Shown here: positions 33,201 through 41,217 of the stretch, piece by piece
Layout of the letters: every line of letters begins with the position of its first letter
How positions within the stretch are numbered: position 1 is the stretch's first letter
Source: Allorhodopirellula solitaria
GTDB taxonomy: Bacteria; Planctomycetota; Planctomycetia; Pirellulales; Pirellulaceae
NCBI RefSeq assembly: GCF_007859855.1
Contig: NZ_SJPK01000006.1
Location: forward strand, 91,963-155,962
Length of the DNA: 64,000 nt
Reading direction: 5' to 3'
Position numbers and translations under genes: made by a program
Notes under the pieces: model-generated
What the model saw: the letters and a program-made list of their open reading frames with translations, nothing else
The model's database searches: none
Told to the model about the DNA's origin: nothing

Positions 33201-33560
33201 ATCGCGTACCAATTCCAACGCTGCTCGTGCGGGCAACCCGATCCGCCATAGATCTCGGGTCGCAGTCTCACGCTGCGAAAACTGAGCGGATTCGAGCATC
33301 GCCGCCAGCACCTGGGCAATTCTCTCAGCTGAGTCATGCTCGGCTGTGTCAAATTCAGCTGTGTCGATTTCAGCCGTGTTTTCGTCGGCGGCCAACGCGG
33401 TGCCGACGTCTTGCGCCCGCAGTTCCGACAAACTACTCAGTGAGAAAACCATGCCGATCGTCAACAGCCACCGATGCACACTCACTCGTGCGAAGCGATG
33501 ACGGTCCGGTTGATCGGGAAAAAAGGCAATGCTCACAGCCCACCCCAAGGGAAGAATCAA
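27294..33560 (-). CDS. 2088-aa exported repeat protein of unknown function
   Basis: One of the largest proteins in the window. An N-terminal signal-like segment (HRWLLTIGMVFSLSSLSELRAQ) is preceded by an unusually long n-region; the TTG at 33560 is the longest start, and a GTG at 33536 after GGGGTG fits as well. A low-complexity DTAEFDTAEHDSAE segment and a HEAT-like pair come next. Then come hundreds of residues of helical repeats with no strong consensus. The last 600 residues are TPR/SEL1-like (QVCELLDQSGNRSQADVIFK, YRYLSAEALAKSGEKLAG, AAVAIQDGDYEDAQRHIDTV). No catalytic motif is seen. Such giants are typical of Planctomycetota; a scaffolding role in the envelope or paryphoplasm is a guess. 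Confidence 0.75.
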   Translation of the reverse strand: MILPLGWAVSIAFFPDQPDRHRFARVSVHRWLLTIGMVFSLSSLSELRAQDVGTALAADENTAEIDTAEFDTAEHDSAERIAQVLAAMLESAQFSQRETATRDLWRIGLPARAALELVRDTGSPDARLRASRVLEDFNVGILPTTSAQDRDRIRQFRHGSPSTRLQMLPDLLADLPIPWIEGLIVSEDQPDMRRRFIGLMFSDPKIRQLHRSVEAIAKTVNRNADGMGESWSRDTIAWTLAVPEVISEIVNAGNLSSITGYVAGLPAEDRTATLSHLCQNPEPARSLILSGNSPFLFELLEQAEDGGQAAGLAVTLFQNPTVVESIVLGGEFDDLVDELERRFGTATSQQILIASLENARTIAAMLAEMGWKRLRQWVERIDDPTSRITCLAHVMSERRVFDWLKSNDNIIEVLSVAEEAGDADLREIYLKMIVTNGVMVELVRTGSSEVILGIWELIAPLEDAELQGSLIEQLMATSSLSLILKNRSSGKAILDIIASLPAQQFAASILALEEDRDAILFFADSMLLSDLIAISERIPSEHRARFINTLTLKIAADNDDIDTKIRGWMDSAAELEPAERVPFIASLSILPMTKGLAGQLVKEVTEEATQGTRGQTLTNLSLSQNQAIGTFLHTEHCSWVIDTMQILADSDLELVIDSIVVKRRHVHAYLDQAQLARLVQQIIRLDDSKSQDAFSKLLTWCPKSTLTDPDTVNQLTEVIVSTEGLDAKQRITQWMLQSEPLMQTVIEIDQLGVFVDAVASQSDRSLQLRSLSELCRHGNAHRALLADEHLETLLSVMDDQWLPRERERFISVLAPGNVMREMSQADRFDSLVQFLTNKREDAETSAIGRGMLAGKLMEDYRSLQSLIEHDRFLEVFDIAEKAGGVTARLALQLCNRRDVLAIFDEAERLTDLMDAVVYGAAVAFRSDIDFHLFRSGELVRLLLETNRKDVIEQYIRGVTDDRKRTSLLRSLVQGNRDTELFIRDGHLQWLWDLVESQSPASYTPLFKSYLAVSAYRVGHSLSPDRWTKLYRDIDLVTVPKIRNEAVESMMSVPITDTQSGRHLDQLLAWIDAERNAGVRNQWVARLLLNAGPAKLIDRRRDDLLRTIVQTDNTSTSVVKALLRDEEAVNSLRDAGLFEPFMEHFESAANSRALMFQAIQSPYACQHLDREKRVYPWIRQHLAEQKQESGQYAINQMSSNGHLLGLIIDAGELKTLRQSARALDAKNAQYSTRSAELSLMMKKPCLEYLLREERTGELIRLARSHSNPRRELTNVRHLASNKHVVAAIAEGGGLKKMVALIDGLDSLGQDQSRQIEQFLMGYGAFSYWAGYGDRETLTSLFNRLRQDQSRFDQMTRSFVSNQVELLNHQVVEVLLEMISLCGEQSKENLYQQLLHHPRLRWQMVDAGWQRDLLDVAKLTSQPQTYNEAILFSPTGVVANRISKKKFDAAEKLLAEYANHEKGYSRLAAFYLLRGVLPARIAELESSQPNSPILAFLLKCGGQFDAGADVAVASGDPGLATRILMQGERWQAAADLEQKRLQQPSDEPLSPNVRIEILSRLAILQHHAGRDLDCQQSCDELLEIAKSSPAFTIKRLCCNVLLLTDRIEPAIQLAQESDRPLQLALLGQRGEYTKAFETVGLSMDNPQGWFHGLMEAHPQPQQKIHAIREAVQVCELLDQSGNRSQADVIFKKLEELFSSERPERSHGRVAFRPTPFSMDVDRALLRSGRLSMLWPRVAAAIQDSGYPSAYLNLNADHRDTGNELFGWWEILNPELFQPRSYPSNNQAQDEPQVPLEKTVERLQILHDLLSDNGKVTIDGKTINTTDYIKRQFYADGRPNRNRRQSTSALLAMLRLGNLEQATDLFEDIGGDRNGVHAIPSTQYGWILYKLQRWAEAVDPLYEQWSGNPASPVYRYLSAEALAKSGEKLAGREMRQIASMMAVGVNDRFQLITRLDSLGFPSLAIDEAKVMHATAPTQQWVWFDVCKRLSETESDHERIAALIQCHLLRYAQPTGRTISLPDLKLLHHPHLHRAAVAIQDGDYEDAQRHIDTVLEINRVDPEIGGMLIPLLQEAGREGQATVLRERLETVP

Positions 33561-33643
33561 TAAGAAGCGACCGAATCAGCTCCTCATTGTAGTGCAAATT
33601 CCAGAGCGAGCTCTGCCGAAGGAACGCGGGAATAATTAAGGCT

Positions 33644-33826
33644 CATCCGACGGAAGCGTGCGCGGAGCACAGGAGGAAGGTTTTTCTAGGCATGGCTCTC
33701 GTATCCAATAATCTTACAAAAATGGGTGCCCGACGAACGAATGTCCGCCAGGGACCGGCAACACCATTGGCGTACCATCGACCGAGATATCCCTTGCCAA
33801 GCCAGCACCTCTGCAGAGCTCGGCTC
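33644..33826. repeat. Truncated copy of the CTAG-ended repeat element
   Basis: Starting at catccgacggaagcgtgcgc, this stretch matches the reverse complement of 58971-59160 in order: the gcatggctctcgtatcc block, the cagggaccg/acaccattggcgtacc block, and the gagatatcccttgcc ... agctcggctc block. It lacks about 20 bp relative to the other copy and has no CTAGTGGTC end. The gene-free interval 33561-34060 holds this repeat and nothing else I recognise. Confidence 0.65.
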
Positions 33827-34060
33827 GAATGGCGTGGACTTAAGCAGATTGACTCGAGTTTCACGGGCATCTGTTTTCGCTTCCGTCCGGCTTGTCCGGG
33901 CGGAGTGGCAACTGCAAGCTACCTGCAAAACGCCCTTGCCACATCGATCTCCGCTCCGGGCTTGCCCACTGCGACAGAAATTGATCGTGCGTTGCTAAGC
34001 CTGACGTTCTCATGCGTGTCTCGGCGCGGATGCCGAACAATTTGTTGACATCTGCTTGAC

Positions 34061-34768
34061 TCAGGCGGCTTGGCGTGCCATTTGAGGTGATCGCGCCGAC
34101 GCGGCTTCGACCATTTCCCGGCAGCTAGCGACCCATGATTTGACCCGCCGCAGGCTCGGGACGTTGCGTCCGCCGATGAGTTTGCTGCCACGGCTGCTCA
34201 AAGAGAACCGTTCGAGATCGCGGTGCAGTTGGGCGGCGGATTCGCGGGCCACACTGGCCACGCTCCGACGATGAATAGCGACGAGCAGTAAGGCGTCACG
34301 AGGCATCATCGATTCAATGCCAAGAGCCAGTTTAATGGCGGCCCGATATCGGCGAATCGCCCGCTCGGCGCGCTCGGGGCTGCGGAACGTGGCGGCGACC
34401 TTCACGGGCTCGCTGTAGACGAGGTCACCCGCGGTGATGATCCCGATCGCCGCCAGTTGGCTGCATCGCGTGGGCGGGCAGAGATTGAGGTGTTCCAATC
34501 GCATCGCGAGCAACCGGGCTCGATGTGATGCCAACGCGGACTCAAACGGGGTGGGGGCGATGTGTTGTCGACCTGTTTTCCGACGGCGAGCACGCGTTCG
34601 CGCTGGGACGTCGGCACACGGTGTGGTCGCTGGTTCCGATAGGCTCCCCGCCGCCACGGATCGCTGGGTAGCCGGTGGTGCGTGCAGCTCAGGCAAGTCC
34701 ACCAACAGCACGACATCATCGTTGCGTCGCGGGCTGGAGGACACCAAACGTTTGAAAAACTCGAACAT
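34061..34768 (-). CDS. DUF4332-like protein with helix-hairpin-helix-type repeats
   Basis: 235 aa. The ATG at 34768 (MFEFFKRLVSSSPRR) has AGGAG nine bases upstream, which decides the start over the longer frame. A basic, disordered segment is followed by a helical domain (LNLCPPTRCSQLAAIGIITAGDLVYSEPVKVAATFRSPERAERAIRR), which resembles the helix-hairpin-helix-like DUF4332 found often in planctomycetes. Near the end a second RVKSWVASCREMVEAA helix occurs. It may bind nucleic acid; no partner is evident. It lies downstream of peptidase T on the same strand. Confidence 0.55.
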   Translation of the reverse strand: MFEFFKRLVSSSPRRNDDVVLLVDLPELHAPPATQRSVAAGSLSEPATTPCADVPARTRARRRKTGRQHIAPTPFESALASHRARLLAMRLEHLNLCPPTRCSQLAAIGIITAGDLVYSEPVKVAATFRSPERAERAIRRYRAAIKLALGIESMMPRDALLLVAIHRRSVASVARESAAQLHRDLERFSLSSRGSKLIGGRNVPSLRRVKSWVASCREMVEAASARSPQMARQAA

Positions 34769-34844
34769 GTGAAAAGACTCCTGGGTGAGAAGCATCCGAG
34801 ACATGTCCGCGATATCAAGTCACCGGGGGGCGTGACCAGACCAA

Positions 34845-36110
34845 TCAGGAGCGTTTTTCACCCCAGAGTCGCAACAATTCCAGCAAATGTTTGACTGCAT
34901 CGCTCATTTCATTCAAGTTTGCAAACTCCAACACGCTGTGGATATTGTGCTGGCCGGATGAAAGATTCGGCGTGGGCAGTCCTTTCTCGGTCAGTTGGCT
35001 GCCGTCGGTACCGCCCCGGACAATTTCACGAGAGCATGCCACGCCGATGTTGGCGAAGGCGGTTTCGGCCAACGAAACAGCTTCGGGTAAACGCTCGAGA
35101 CCGTCGCGGAGATTGCGATATTGTTTACGTGCGACGCATTGCACCCGTGTACCTGGGAAGTCGGCTGCCGCGGCAGCAGCGAGCTGTTCGACCCGCTCGG
35201 CATAGCGGGCGAGTTGTTCCGTCTCGAATGAACGAAGTATCAGCTCGACACGTGTCTCACCAACCCCGCCGAGAATGTCGTGAACGTGAATGAACCCGTC
35301 CCGGCCCTCGGTCGTTTCCGGCGTTTCGCTATCAATCGGTAGGGATTCGACAAATCGGGCCGCCGGCCGCGTCGAGTTGATCATCCGGTTCTTCGCGATC
35401 GCGGGGTGAATATTGTGCCCGGTGAAGACAACGCTGATCGCATCGGCGGAGAACGTCTCGACATCGATCTGACCCCGGCCGCCGCCGTCGATGGTGTAGG
35501 CCACCGTCGCGGCGAGATCGGATAGATTGATTTTATCAGTACCATGACCAATTTCCTCGTCGCAGGTCATCACGACCCGCAGCGGACCGTGCGGGATCTC
35601 GGGATGCTCGATCAGTGTATGGGCAACCTCCATGATGATTGCGACCCCCGCCTTGTCATCACCTCCGAGAAGTGTTGTTCCGTCGGTGGTAACGAGCGTG
35701 TCACCGAGCATTTGTTCTAATTCCGGACATCCCGAGACTTGGATCGCCGCGCCGTTGGCTAATGGAATGTCACCACCCTCATACCGCTCGATGACTTGCG
35801 GTTGGACGCGATCGCTCGGCGCCTCGGGTGAGGTGTCGAGGTGGGCGACCGCCGCCACGACAGGCAGATCGCCCGCAACAGTGGCGGGAACCGTCGCGAT
35901 CACCAATCCATCGGCAGTGAACTCGACGCCTTCGATTCCCATCGCCGTCAATTCTTCAGCGAGAAGTTTTCCCAACACGAACTGCTTGTCGCTGCTGGGG
36001 TAGGTTTGCGAATGCGGGTCCGCGGCAGTATCGATGCGAACATACCGCAAGAATCGCTCGAGTAGACGATCGGTGCGGAGCGGGAGGTCAGTGATCGGCG
36101 TAGATGACAT
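34845..36110 (-). CDS. pepT: Peptidase T (tripeptide aminopeptidase, M20B)
   Basis: 421 aa cytosolic dinuclear zinc aminopeptidase that removes the N-terminal residue of tripeptides. Metal and catalytic motifs are intact: AHLDTS (His about 90, Asp about 92), GGDDKAG, CDEEIGHG, the TIDGGGRGQ segment, the substrate-binding GHNIHPAIAKNRMINS, and RGGTDGSQLTEKGLPTPNL near the end with NIHSVLEF. Length is as in the family (about 410). Translated from the ATG at 36110. Transcribed away from the sulfatase gene; the DUF4332-like gene follows 76 bp downstream. Confidence 0.95.
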   Translation of the reverse strand: MSSTPITDLPLRTDRLLERFLRYVRIDTAADPHSQTYPSSDKQFVLGKLLAEELTAMGIEGVEFTADGLVIATVPATVAGDLPVVAAVAHLDTSPEAPSDRVQPQVIERYEGGDIPLANGAAIQVSGCPELEQMLGDTLVTTDGTTLLGGDDKAGVAIIMEVAHTLIEHPEIPHGPLRVVMTCDEEIGHGTDKINLSDLAATVAYTIDGGGRGQIDVETFSADAISVVFTGHNIHPAIAKNRMINSTRPAARFVESLPIDSETPETTEGRDGFIHVHDILGGVGETRVELILRSFETEQLARYAERVEQLAAAAAADFPGTRVQCVARKQYRNLRDGLERLPEAVSLAETAFANIGVACSREIVRGGTDGSQLTEKGLPTPNLSSGQHNIHSVLEFANLNEMSDAVKHLLELLRLWGEKRS

Positions 36111-36440
36111 GTCTTCAGTAATTGTGTGGATCGGGCTGAGTGGACGGCGCAGGGCTATTCCTCAGCAGCCCGTGCGGTCTGACTCGGATTCATCCTGGCA
36201 ATCATTCCGGCCACGCTCCGAACGGAAGGTTGCCTGGCGTGTTGCCATCACATGGCGGCTGAGGAGCTATGATGATACAGCCATCGAAAGGTTTTGGGAC
36301 CGGCATGGAGCAACCCAGTCGCAGTCTTCTGCTTTTCGAGAGCCCGATTGCCATGAGCAGCGGACGGCCGATTGATCGCCTCGCGTGACAGGCCCACACG
36401 CGCCGTTTTTTCCCTTGTATCCCCATTGCACCAGTATTTC
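36111..36440. other. Divergent intergenic region between pepT and the sulfatase gene
   Basis: 330 bp with no convincing gene or repeat. It must hold the promoters of both divergent genes, but no promoter motif is clear enough to place. Confidence 0.4.
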
Positions 36441-37913
36441 ATGAATGTTCTGAGTTTAGCCCAGGTCTATAAAACTACCGCGACCCGATGGACATCGGTC
36501 TGCGTCACGATTTTTCTCGTCGCTACGCTTCGTAATCAGGCGAACGCCGAACGTCCCCACATCGTCTACATCAACGCGGATGACTTGGGTGTGATGGATG
36601 TGGGCTACAACGATCCCAAGTTCCGCACGCCGCATATCGACCGACTGGCTCAGGAGGGGATGGTCTTCACGAGCGCGTATGCTCCTGCAGCCAATTGTGC
36701 TCCCAGTCGCGCATGCGTGCATAGCGGGCAGTGGTCGCCCCGTCACGGTGTCTACACCGTCGGCAGTTCCGAGCGTGGAAAGGCCAAAACACGGAGGTTG
36801 ATCCCGATCGAGAACACCAGCTTTCTGGACGCGGATTGCGTTACTCTGGCCGAGGCACTCCAGGCGGACGGCTACCGCACAATTCACCTCGGCAAGTACC
36901 ACATCGGCAAGGATCCGCTGCAGGATGGCTTCGACGTCAACATCGGCGGTGATGCCAGTGGCAGTCCATCGGGAGGGTATTACTCGCCCTGGAAGAAGGG
37001 AGCGATGGCGGATTGGACTGATGCGGTCGATGCCAATACGCACCGCGTCGATGTCTTCGCTCAGGAAGCCGTCGAGTTCATGCAAGACAACCACGCCAGC
37101 CCGATGTTCATTCACTTTTCGCCGTACTTGGTGCACTCGCCACTGACGCCGGTTCCCGAGTACGTCGATAACTATCAGGGCAGCGAGCTGAATGCCAAGT
37201 ACGCGTCGATGGTTGAGAAAATCGACGAGGCGATTGGCAGAGTCCTCGATGCGATCGAACGACTTGAGCTGACCGAATCGACACTCGTCGTCTTTTCGTC
37301 TGATAACGGGGGCATCGCAGCTTTTCATTCTCAGCGCCCGCTGCGGGGCGGCAAGGGATCCTATTACGAAGGCGGCGTGCGTGAGCCCCTCGTGATGCGC
37401 TGGCCAGGCAAGATCCAACCTGGCAGTACGTGTGATGAAGCAGTCAACACGATGGACTTCTATCCCACTTTCCTCGAAGCCGCAGGTATCCGGCTGCCCA
37501 CTGCTGAATCGCTCGACGGTGTCAGTTTGATGCCACTGATGACGGAGAGCGGTCCATGGGATCCGGTACCACAGTTCTGGCACTTTCCCGTCTACCTGCA
37601 GGCCTATGATGGCGCTCTCGACGACGCTCGCGATCCTCTCTTCCGCACCCGGCCCGGTTCAGCGATGCGAACGGGCAAGTGGAAACTGCACGAGTATTTT
37701 GAAGACGGTGCGTTGGAATTGTACGATCTCAGTAGCGACCCCGGAGAGCGACACGACCTATCCGACACAATGCCGGAACAAACTGCCGAGTTGCATGAAC
37801 TATTGATGCGTTGGCGCAATCAGACCGGTGCTCCGGTACCGAGCCAAGCCAACCCAAAATATGACGCCGAATTCGAGAGGCGTGCGATCGAAAAGGTGCA
37901 GGCGACTAAGTAG
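36441..37913 (+). CDS. Exported sulfatase (arylsulfatase family, Cys type)
   Basis: 490 aa. The ATG at 36441 gives a signal peptide (VCVTIFLVATLRNQANA). Metal-binding DD (residues 47-48 in INADDLG) and the sulfatase signature C86-A-P-S-R, where Cys is converted to formylglycine by the maturing enzyme, are present, as are the GKYHIGK, HSPLTP, SSDNGG and GKGSYYEGGVREP motifs. It should hydrolyse sulfate esters of polysaccharides or glycolipids in the periplasm or outside. Planctomycetota encode many such enzymes, and substrate cannot be deduced. It stands alone; no maturing enzyme or polysaccharide gene is next to it. Confidence 0.93.
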   Translation: MNVLSLAQVYKTTATRWTSVCVTIFLVATLRNQANAERPHIVYINADDLGVMDVGYNDPKFRTPHIDRLAQEGMVFTSAYAPAANCAPSRACVHSGQWSPRHGVYTVGSSERGKAKTRRLIPIENTSFLDADCVTLAEALQADGYRTIHLGKYHIGKDPLQDGFDVNIGGDASGSPSGGYYSPWKKGAMADWTDAVDANTHRVDVFAQEAVEFMQDNHASPMFIHFSPYLVHSPLTPVPEYVDNYQGSELNAKYASMVEKIDEAIGRVLDAIERLELTESTLVVFSSDNGGIAAFHSQRPLRGGKGSYYEGGVREPLVMRWPGKIQPGSTCDEAVNTMDFYPTFLEAAGIRLPTAESLDGVSLMPLMTESGPWDPVPQFWHFPVYLQAYDGALDDARDPLFRTRPGSAMRTGKWKLHEYFEDGALELYDLSSDPGERHDLSDTMPEQTAELHELLMRWRNQTGAPVPSQANPKYDAEFERRAIEKVQATK

Positions 37914-37954
37914 CCGAACCACCCCGAACGCGAGAGTCGATCCACTGAAATCGG

Positions 37955-38280
37955 TCAGATGATCAATCGCACGCCGCCGAAATCTTCGAGGCGATGCTTC
38001 ATGCTTTCGCCGGTCGGCGAGCCGATGAACATCAGATTGGTCGGGATATCCCACTCTTTGGCGAGCGCAATGATTCTTTCGGGGGTGAATTCCCCCTTCA
38101 CTTTCACGTGCTCGATATCGACTTCGGGATAGGTTTTGCGTAAACGATCGCCAACGCCGAAACATAGAGGCACGACGACGTGATGTCGTTGCCGCAGATC
38201 GCTGTGGCCGCGAGCTCCCCTAGTTTGTGCGGACTGGAGGCTTTCGGACTGCTTGCCGCTGGGGATGGATGGTCGCTCAT
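37955..38280 (-). pseudogene. Collapsed APC-family permease: N- and C-termini joined, middle lost
   Basis: From an ATG at 38280 the frame reads MSDHPSPAASSPKASSPHKL and then GELAATAICGNDITSSCLYV-SALAIVYA, which I recognise as the first transmembrane segment of a planctomycete amino-acid permease-like protein (ICGNDITSSCLY). After the words GCGATCGTTTACGC the frame is lost. In another frame, bases 38173-37955 read GDRLRKTYPEVDIEHVKVKG and end LEDFGGVRLII, like the soluble C-terminus of such proteins. The span (326 bp) is not a multiple of three and all transmembrane segments 2-12 are missing. An internal deletion at a short homology is the simplest explanation. It is the third member of a VTT-regulator-permease gene row. 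Confidence 0.6.
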
Positions 38281-38320
38281 GAGAAGGATTCTACCCTATT
38301 GGCAAGACTGGGAAGCTGAC

Positions 38321-38701
38321 CTATCGCCGCGAAAGTTGCTCAAAGAGTTGCTGCAGTCGCTCCACATCGACGGGCTTGACCAAGTGCTCATCAAACCTCG
38401 AATCCCGTACCGAATCGTCGTCGGACTGCTTTCCCATTCCAGTCATGGCAACGAAATAAGTGCCTGTCAACTCCTCTCGCTGACGCAGCAGCCTGACCAA
38501 CTCGTAGCCATTCATCTCCGGCATCGAAATGTCCGAAAAGATGACCTCGGGACAGAATTGATCGAGTGCTGCGATGGCCGCTGGCCCGCTCTCGACGGCT
38601 TCCACCTGATGGCCCAATTTCGTGAGCAGTCGCGACATGACCATTCGCAGGGCACGCTGGTCTTCGACAATTAAAATCTTGAAGCTTAGTGATTCTTCCA
38701 T
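38321..38701 (-). CDS. Single-domain response regulator (CheY-like)
   Basis: 126 aa, a receiver domain alone. Acidic pocket VEDQ (Glu-Asp at 13-14), phosphoacceptor Asp57 in FSDISMPEMNG, Thr87 in AMTG, and Lys109 in LVKPVD are all present, so it should be phosphorylated by a histidine kinase. No output domain follows, and no kinase is in the neighbourhood. It lies 9 bp downstream of the VTT-domain gene. Confidence 0.92.
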   Translation of the reverse strand: MEESLSFKILIVEDQRALRMVMSRLLTKLGHQVEAVESGPAAIAALDQFCPEVIFSDISMPEMNGYELVRLLRQREELTGTYFVAMTGMGKQSDDDSVRDSRFDEHLVKPVDVERLQQLFEQLSRR

Positions 38702-38710
38702 AGCGGTGTT

Positions 38711-39457
38711 TTATACCTCGTGGTGGTCCCCGCATTCAACCGCCGCGCTGCATTGTGCGCCTGTCGAGCGTTGGGTGGACTGAGTTTGCTCGCGAAATTT
38801 CTCTTGGGCGAGTTTCGCCGTGTAGATCGCTACGGTGACGGTGGTAAGCAGTCCCACAACGAGCAGCCCCCATTGCCAGATCGGTTTCCCCTCGCTCGTC
38901 GAAGCGGCACTGGCAACACTGCCGAGATAAGCGTACATGAATGTCCCCGGCATCATCGCGACCCAAGTCGTCAGCAGGTAGGGCCAGAAATGGATCTGCG
39001 TCAGTCCGTAAAGATAGTTTTGCCACGTGAAGGGGATCGCTGGTGAAAGTCGCAACAAGCCGACGATTTTCCAGCCGCCTTCGGAAATCGCTTTATCAAC
39101 TGCTGCGAATTTGGCATTGGATTGTGCGAATTCCGAAACCTTGTCCCGCGCCACGTACCGGGCGATCAAGAAAGCGAGGCCGGCGCCGGTTGTCGACGCT
39201 ACCGACACAAGTGCGAAGCCCCCGACCAAGCCGAAAAGAGCACCAGCAGCAAGCGTGATGATCGATCCCGGGAGCAGGCATAGGGTCGCAGTGATGTAGA
39301 TCAAGCAAAGTACAACCGGCCCCCAGACTCCAAGACCAGCAATCCATCGCCTGAAATCCGCTTCCCAATCCTCGCTGGGGACGGTCCGTATCCAGACCAG
39401 GATTGCCAACGCAACGACGGCGATCGAAACCCATTTGGCAATCGCTTTTTTCGACAT
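38711..39457 (-). CDS. VTT-domain (TVP38/TMEM64, DedA-like) membrane protein
   Basis: 248 aa from the ATG at 39457 (MSKKAIAKWVSIAVVAL); the frame is open further upstream but without coding character. About six transmembrane segments, with the family signature FGLVGGFALVSVASTTGAGLAFLIARYVARD and the later SPAIPFTWQNYLYGLTQI. Such proteins act in phospholipid scrambling or transport and membrane-potential maintenance; the exact substrate is unknown. The response regulator gene follows 9 bp downstream. Confidence 0.88.
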   Translation of the reverse strand: MSKKAIAKWVSIAVVALAILVWIRTVPSEDWEADFRRWIAGLGVWGPVVLCLIYITATLCLLPGSIITLAAGALFGLVGGFALVSVASTTGAGLAFLIARYVARDKVSEFAQSNAKFAAVDKAISEGGWKIVGLLRLSPAIPFTWQNYLYGLTQIHFWPYLLTTWVAMMPGTFMYAYLGSVASAASTSEGKPIWQWGLLVVGLLTTVTVAIYTAKLAQEKFREQTQSTQRSTGAQCSAAVECGDHHEV

Positions 39458-39664
39458 CGATGCTTGGTTTTCCCGAATGAAAGGGTGAGCTAGAAACAGC
39501 GAGCTTATCGCAATCCGGTTCGATCCGCCAAGCCACTGTCTTATACGGGTCCGGAGCGGACTGGCCCCCTCCGTTCGATTGGGCTCGCCACATCCCAATT
39601 CGATTGAGTTATCATGACAGATTAGTGTTCTTGCCCATTCCACCTAAAACATATCAGTGTCCAG

Positions 39665-41152
39665 ATGAACTCCAGACCACAGACGACAGCTCCTACCCCA
39701 TCCATCGCCCAACGGCGTCAGTTTCTCGGTTTTCTTGCAGCGGGTGTTGGCACCGCAGCGCTGCCGGGCGTCGTTCGTGCCGCGGCCAACGAGGAGGTCC
39801 GAATGGCGGTACTTGGTGCAGGCGGCCGGGGCGGTGGAATCGCTGGCGCGATCGACGCCACTGACGGCGCCAAGCTGGTAATGGTTGCCGATCCTGATTC
39901 CAATCGGGCGGGGAGTCTCGCTAAAAAATACGACGCCAAGGCAGTTTCGGATCTCCGGACGGTATTGGATTCCGACGACGTCGATGCTGTGGCGATTACC
40001 ACCTGCAACCACTGGCACTGCTTAGCAGCTATCTGGGCGATCGAAGCGGGTAAGGACGTCTACGTCGAGAAGCCTTTGTCGCACTCGCAGTGGGAGGGCC
40101 GCCAAGTTGTTTCGGCGGCTCAGAAACACGGCCGAGTCGTGCAACTGGGGACGCAACAACGCAGCGATCCGATTCAAATGCAGGCGAGAAGGTTCCTGCA
40201 CGACGACAAGTCGCTCGGCGAGATCCAGTACGTGCAAGCCAACCGGCTCGGCCCCCGCGGTTCGATCGGTCGCCGCGACACACCGCTCACCCCACCCAAA
40301 GGCCTCGATTACAACCTGTGGCTCGGCCCTGCAGCCGATGAAGCGATCTATCGCAACAGCTTCCATTACGACTGGCACTGGGATTGGAACACCGGTAACG
40401 GCGAGATGGGCAACTGGGGCGTCCACATTCTCGATGACGTCCGTAACGTCGCCTACCAGGATAAAGTCTCGACGCCCAATCGTTTGATTTGCGGCGGTGG
40501 CCGGGTCGGCTGGGACGACGCGGGCGACACGCCCAACGTCCACTTTGCTCTCTTCGAAACTGAAATGTTTCCAACCCTGATTGCCCTCAGCAACCTGCCG
40601 CCCAAACCCGGCGCCAAGGGAGCTTGGACAGCCAAGGGGCAAATGCAATTGAACGCTCCAGGGAGTGGCTATGCCGTCGTCTGTGAAGGCGGCACCTATC
40701 TCGGCCAACGTGGTTCTGGAAACGCCTACGATGCCGATGGCAAACACATCCGCAAGTTCAAGGCGAATGTGAGCACCGTACCGGCGCACATGAAGAACTT
40801 CGTCGACGCAGTCCGCAGTCGCGACGTCAGCAGCCTCGCGGCGCCGATCGAAAACGGCCATCACAGCACCGGTTGGTGCAACCTCGCCAACGTCGCTTTC
40901 CGCGCCGGCGGGGCATTCGATGCCGACCAACTCACCCGCGTCAGCGACTTGCCCCAGTGGCCAGCCTTGATCGATGACATGACCGCGCCGCTGAGTGGAT
41001 TCGGTGCTGGTACAGGCGATCTGCTCTCTAGCCCCGTGCTCGAGCATGATCCAGATGCCGAGCGTTTCACCGGGGAGCACGCGGATCTCGCGAACTCGTT
41101 CCTGCGGCGAAAATATCGCCCCGGTTTTGAAGTCAAACCGATCGCGTCGTAA
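39665..41152 (+). CDS. Gfo/Idh/MocA-family oxidoreductase with Tat signal
   Basis: 495 aa. A twin-arginine signal (RRQFLGFLAAGVGTAAL) sends it folded to the periplasm, with NAD(P) bound. The Rossmann motif (MAVLGAGGRGGGIAGAI), the TTCNHWHCLAAIWAIEAGKDVYVEKPLSHS region with the EKP Lys typical of the family, and the GTQQRSDP and LGPRGSIGRRDTPLTPPKGLDYNLWLGPA segments belong to the planctomycete group of this family. It probably oxidises a sugar or inositol derivative. The gene starts 207 bp from the divergent VTT gene and 66 bp before the PEP-hydrolase-like gene. Confidence 0.92.
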   Translation: MNSRPQTTAPTPSIAQRRQFLGFLAAGVGTAALPGVVRAAANEEVRMAVLGAGGRGGGIAGAIDATDGAKLVMVADPDSNRAGSLAKKYDAKAVSDLRTVLDSDDVDAVAITTCNHWHCLAAIWAIEAGKDVYVEKPLSHSQWEGRQVVSAAQKHGRVVQLGTQQRSDPIQMQARRFLHDDKSLGEIQYVQANRLGPRGSIGRRDTPLTPPKGLDYNLWLGPAADEAIYRNSFHYDWHWDWNTGNGEMGNWGVHILDDVRNVAYQDKVSTPNRLICGGGRVGWDDAGDTPNVHFALFETEMFPTLIALSNLPPKPGAKGAWTAKGQMQLNAPGSGYAVVCEGGTYLGQRGSGNAYDADGKHIRKFKANVSTVPAHMKNFVDAVRSRDVSSLAAPIENGHHSTGWCNLANVAFRAGGAFDADQLTRVSDLPQWPALIDDMTAPLSGFGAGTGDLLSSPVLEHDPDAERFTGEHADLANSFLRRKYRPGFEVKPIAS

Positions 41153-41217
41153 ACCGTCTTCGCGAATCAATCTCCGTTTGTCACAACGCCAACCCCCCCC
41201 TGATCCCTCCCAGCATC

